The translations under genes were made by a program, and so were the position numbers. From Thermoflexales bacterium (lineage in GTDB: Bacteria; Chloroflexota; Anaerolineae; B4-G1; SLSP01): 7,275 nt of DNA. The notes beneath the pieces are model-generated. The model was not told the DNA's origin. It worked only from the letters and a program-made list of their open reading frames with translations, and did not search any database. The stretch covers positions 1 through 7,275 of the forward strand of contig SLSP01000142.1 in NCBI GenBank assembly GCA_007130345.1, written 5' to 3'. The number at the start of each line of letters is the position of its first letter. Positions within the stretch are counted from its first letter, which is position 1. This document shows, one piece after another, positions 6,759-7,275 of the stretch.

Positions 6759-6790
6759 TACGGGTACGCTCAGCGTTGAGCGTACCGGTA
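6759..6790 (+). terminator. Stable hairpin between the FKBP gene and ureG, possible terminator
   Basis: A perfect 10-bp inverted repeat, GGTACGCTCA (6763-6772) and TGAGCGTACC (6777-6786), encloses a 4-base GCGT loop. Past a single G-G mismatch, three more pairs extend the stem to 6759 and 6790. It begins 12 bases after the FKBP stop codon. No T-run follows on either strand, so it is not a classic intrinsic terminator. It may be a Rho-assisted terminator, an mRNA 3'-end stabiliser, or a dispersed palindromic repeat. Confidence 0.55.
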
Positions 6791-6816
6791 TCTACCATTC
6801 GGCGAACCCTTGACCC

Positions 6817-6820
6817 AGGA
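6817..6820 (+). promoter_or_regulatory. Ribosome binding site of ureG
   Basis: AGGA ends eight bases before the ATG at 6829, a good spacing. It supports the start that places the Walker A glycine loop at residues 13-20, as is usual in UreG. Confidence 0.65.
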
Positions 6821-6828
6821 TTCTGACA

Positions 6829-7275
6829 ATGACCTCTAAACCTCCTCTGCGTATCGGTATTGGTGGGCCGGTTGGCTCCGGTAAAACGGCGCTGGTGGCT
6901 GCCCTGTGCCAGGCTTTGCGTGAGCGTTATCCTATTGCCGTAGTCACTAACGATATTTATACCCGTGAAGATGCGGAGTTCCTCACTCGGCATCAAGCCC
7001 TAGCCCCCGAGCGTATTCTCGGCGTCGAGACCGGCGGTTGTCCGCATACCGCTATCCGTGAAGACGCCTCAATGAATTTAGCCGCCGTAGCCGAATTGCA
7101 TCAGCGGTTCCCCGATCTGGAGTTAGTGTTGGTGGAATCGGGTGGTGATAATTTAGCCGCGACTTTCAGCCCCGAGTTGTCGGATCTGACCCTGTATGTG
7201 ATCGATGTAGCCGCTGGTGATAAAATTCCGCGTAAAGGTGGCCCTGGGATTACTCGCTCTGATCTGTTGATCATC
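6829..7275 (+). CDS. ureG: UreG, urease accessory GTPase (C-terminus outside window)
   Basis: UreG is a cytoplasmic SIMIBI-class GTPase that binds nickel and, with UreF, UreH/UreD and UreE, loads it into the urease active site. The window holds 149 residues of a protein usually about 200-210 long, open to the right edge. Motifs are the P-loop GPVGSGKT (13-20), TNDIYTREDAEFL (40-52), the nickel-binding Cys-Pro-His (71-73) within ETGGCPHTAIRED (67-79), ESGGDNL (103-109), and DVAAGDKIPRKGGPGI (126-141). These are diagnostic of UreG and separate it from the hydrogenase homologue HypB. The base-specificity NKxD motif should lie just past the edge. The upstream neighbour is the FKBP gene, not ureF as in many urease operons. 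The gap of 81 bases contains a hairpin, so it may have its own promoter, although none is obvious. Confidence 0.96.
   Translation, partial: MTSKPPLRIGIGGPVGSGKTALVAALCQALRERYPIAVVTNDIYTREDAEFLTRHQALAPERILGVETGGCPHTAIREDASMNLAAVAELHQRFPDLELVLVESGGDNLAATFSPELSDLTLYVIDVAAGDKIPRKGGPGITRSDLLII

Noticed and set aside
6751..6996. An 81-codon minus-strand open frame over the start of ureG
   Set aside because: It is antisense to the clearly conserved P-loop region of UreG and includes the intergenic hairpin. It is a shadow of the real gene.

Overview
The window is chromosomal DNA from a bacterium, most likely a gammaproteobacterium. This rests on the gene types: a long-form PstC (767 aa) and long-form PstA (565 aa) of the kind I recall from Pseudomonas and relatives, a PstS resembling the Pseudomonas type, a periplasmic FkpA/Mip-like isomerase, and UreG. 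I cannot assign a genus. Coding density is high. There are no mobile elements, tRNA or rRNA genes, or CRISPR arrays.

The left 5.6 kb, read on the minus strand, is a high-affinity phosphate uptake operon in the order pstS (5636-4665), pstC (4555-2252), pstA (2255-558), pstB (from 528, running off the left edge). PstS binds phosphate in the periplasm, PstC and PstA form the membrane channel, and PstB is the ATPase. pstC and pstA overlap by four bases (GTGA), and pstA to pstB is a 29-base gap. pstS and pstC are separated by 109 bases carrying a strong Rho-independent terminator-like hairpin, which probably makes pstS mRNA more abundant than the distal genes. Upstream of pstS there is a good Pho-box match (5780-5797), so the operon is probably under PhoB control.

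The roughly 420-base AT-rich region 5637-6057 is a divergent promoter region. It also holds an 11-bp direct repeat and an IHF-consensus match. To its right, on the plus strand, lie a secreted FKBP-type peptidyl-prolyl isomerase (6058-6747), a stable hairpin (6759-6790), and the first 149 codons of ureG, the urease nickel-insertion GTPase (from 6829, running off the right edge).

This is mainly a recognisable housekeeping and stress-response region. The most notable point is that both Pst permeases carry large extra domains in their first periplasmic loop: a probable seven-bladed beta-propeller in PstC and a coiled-coil-containing domain in PstA. Their role in phosphate transport or sensing is, to my knowledge, not well defined. 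I saw no convincing evidence of an entirely new system.
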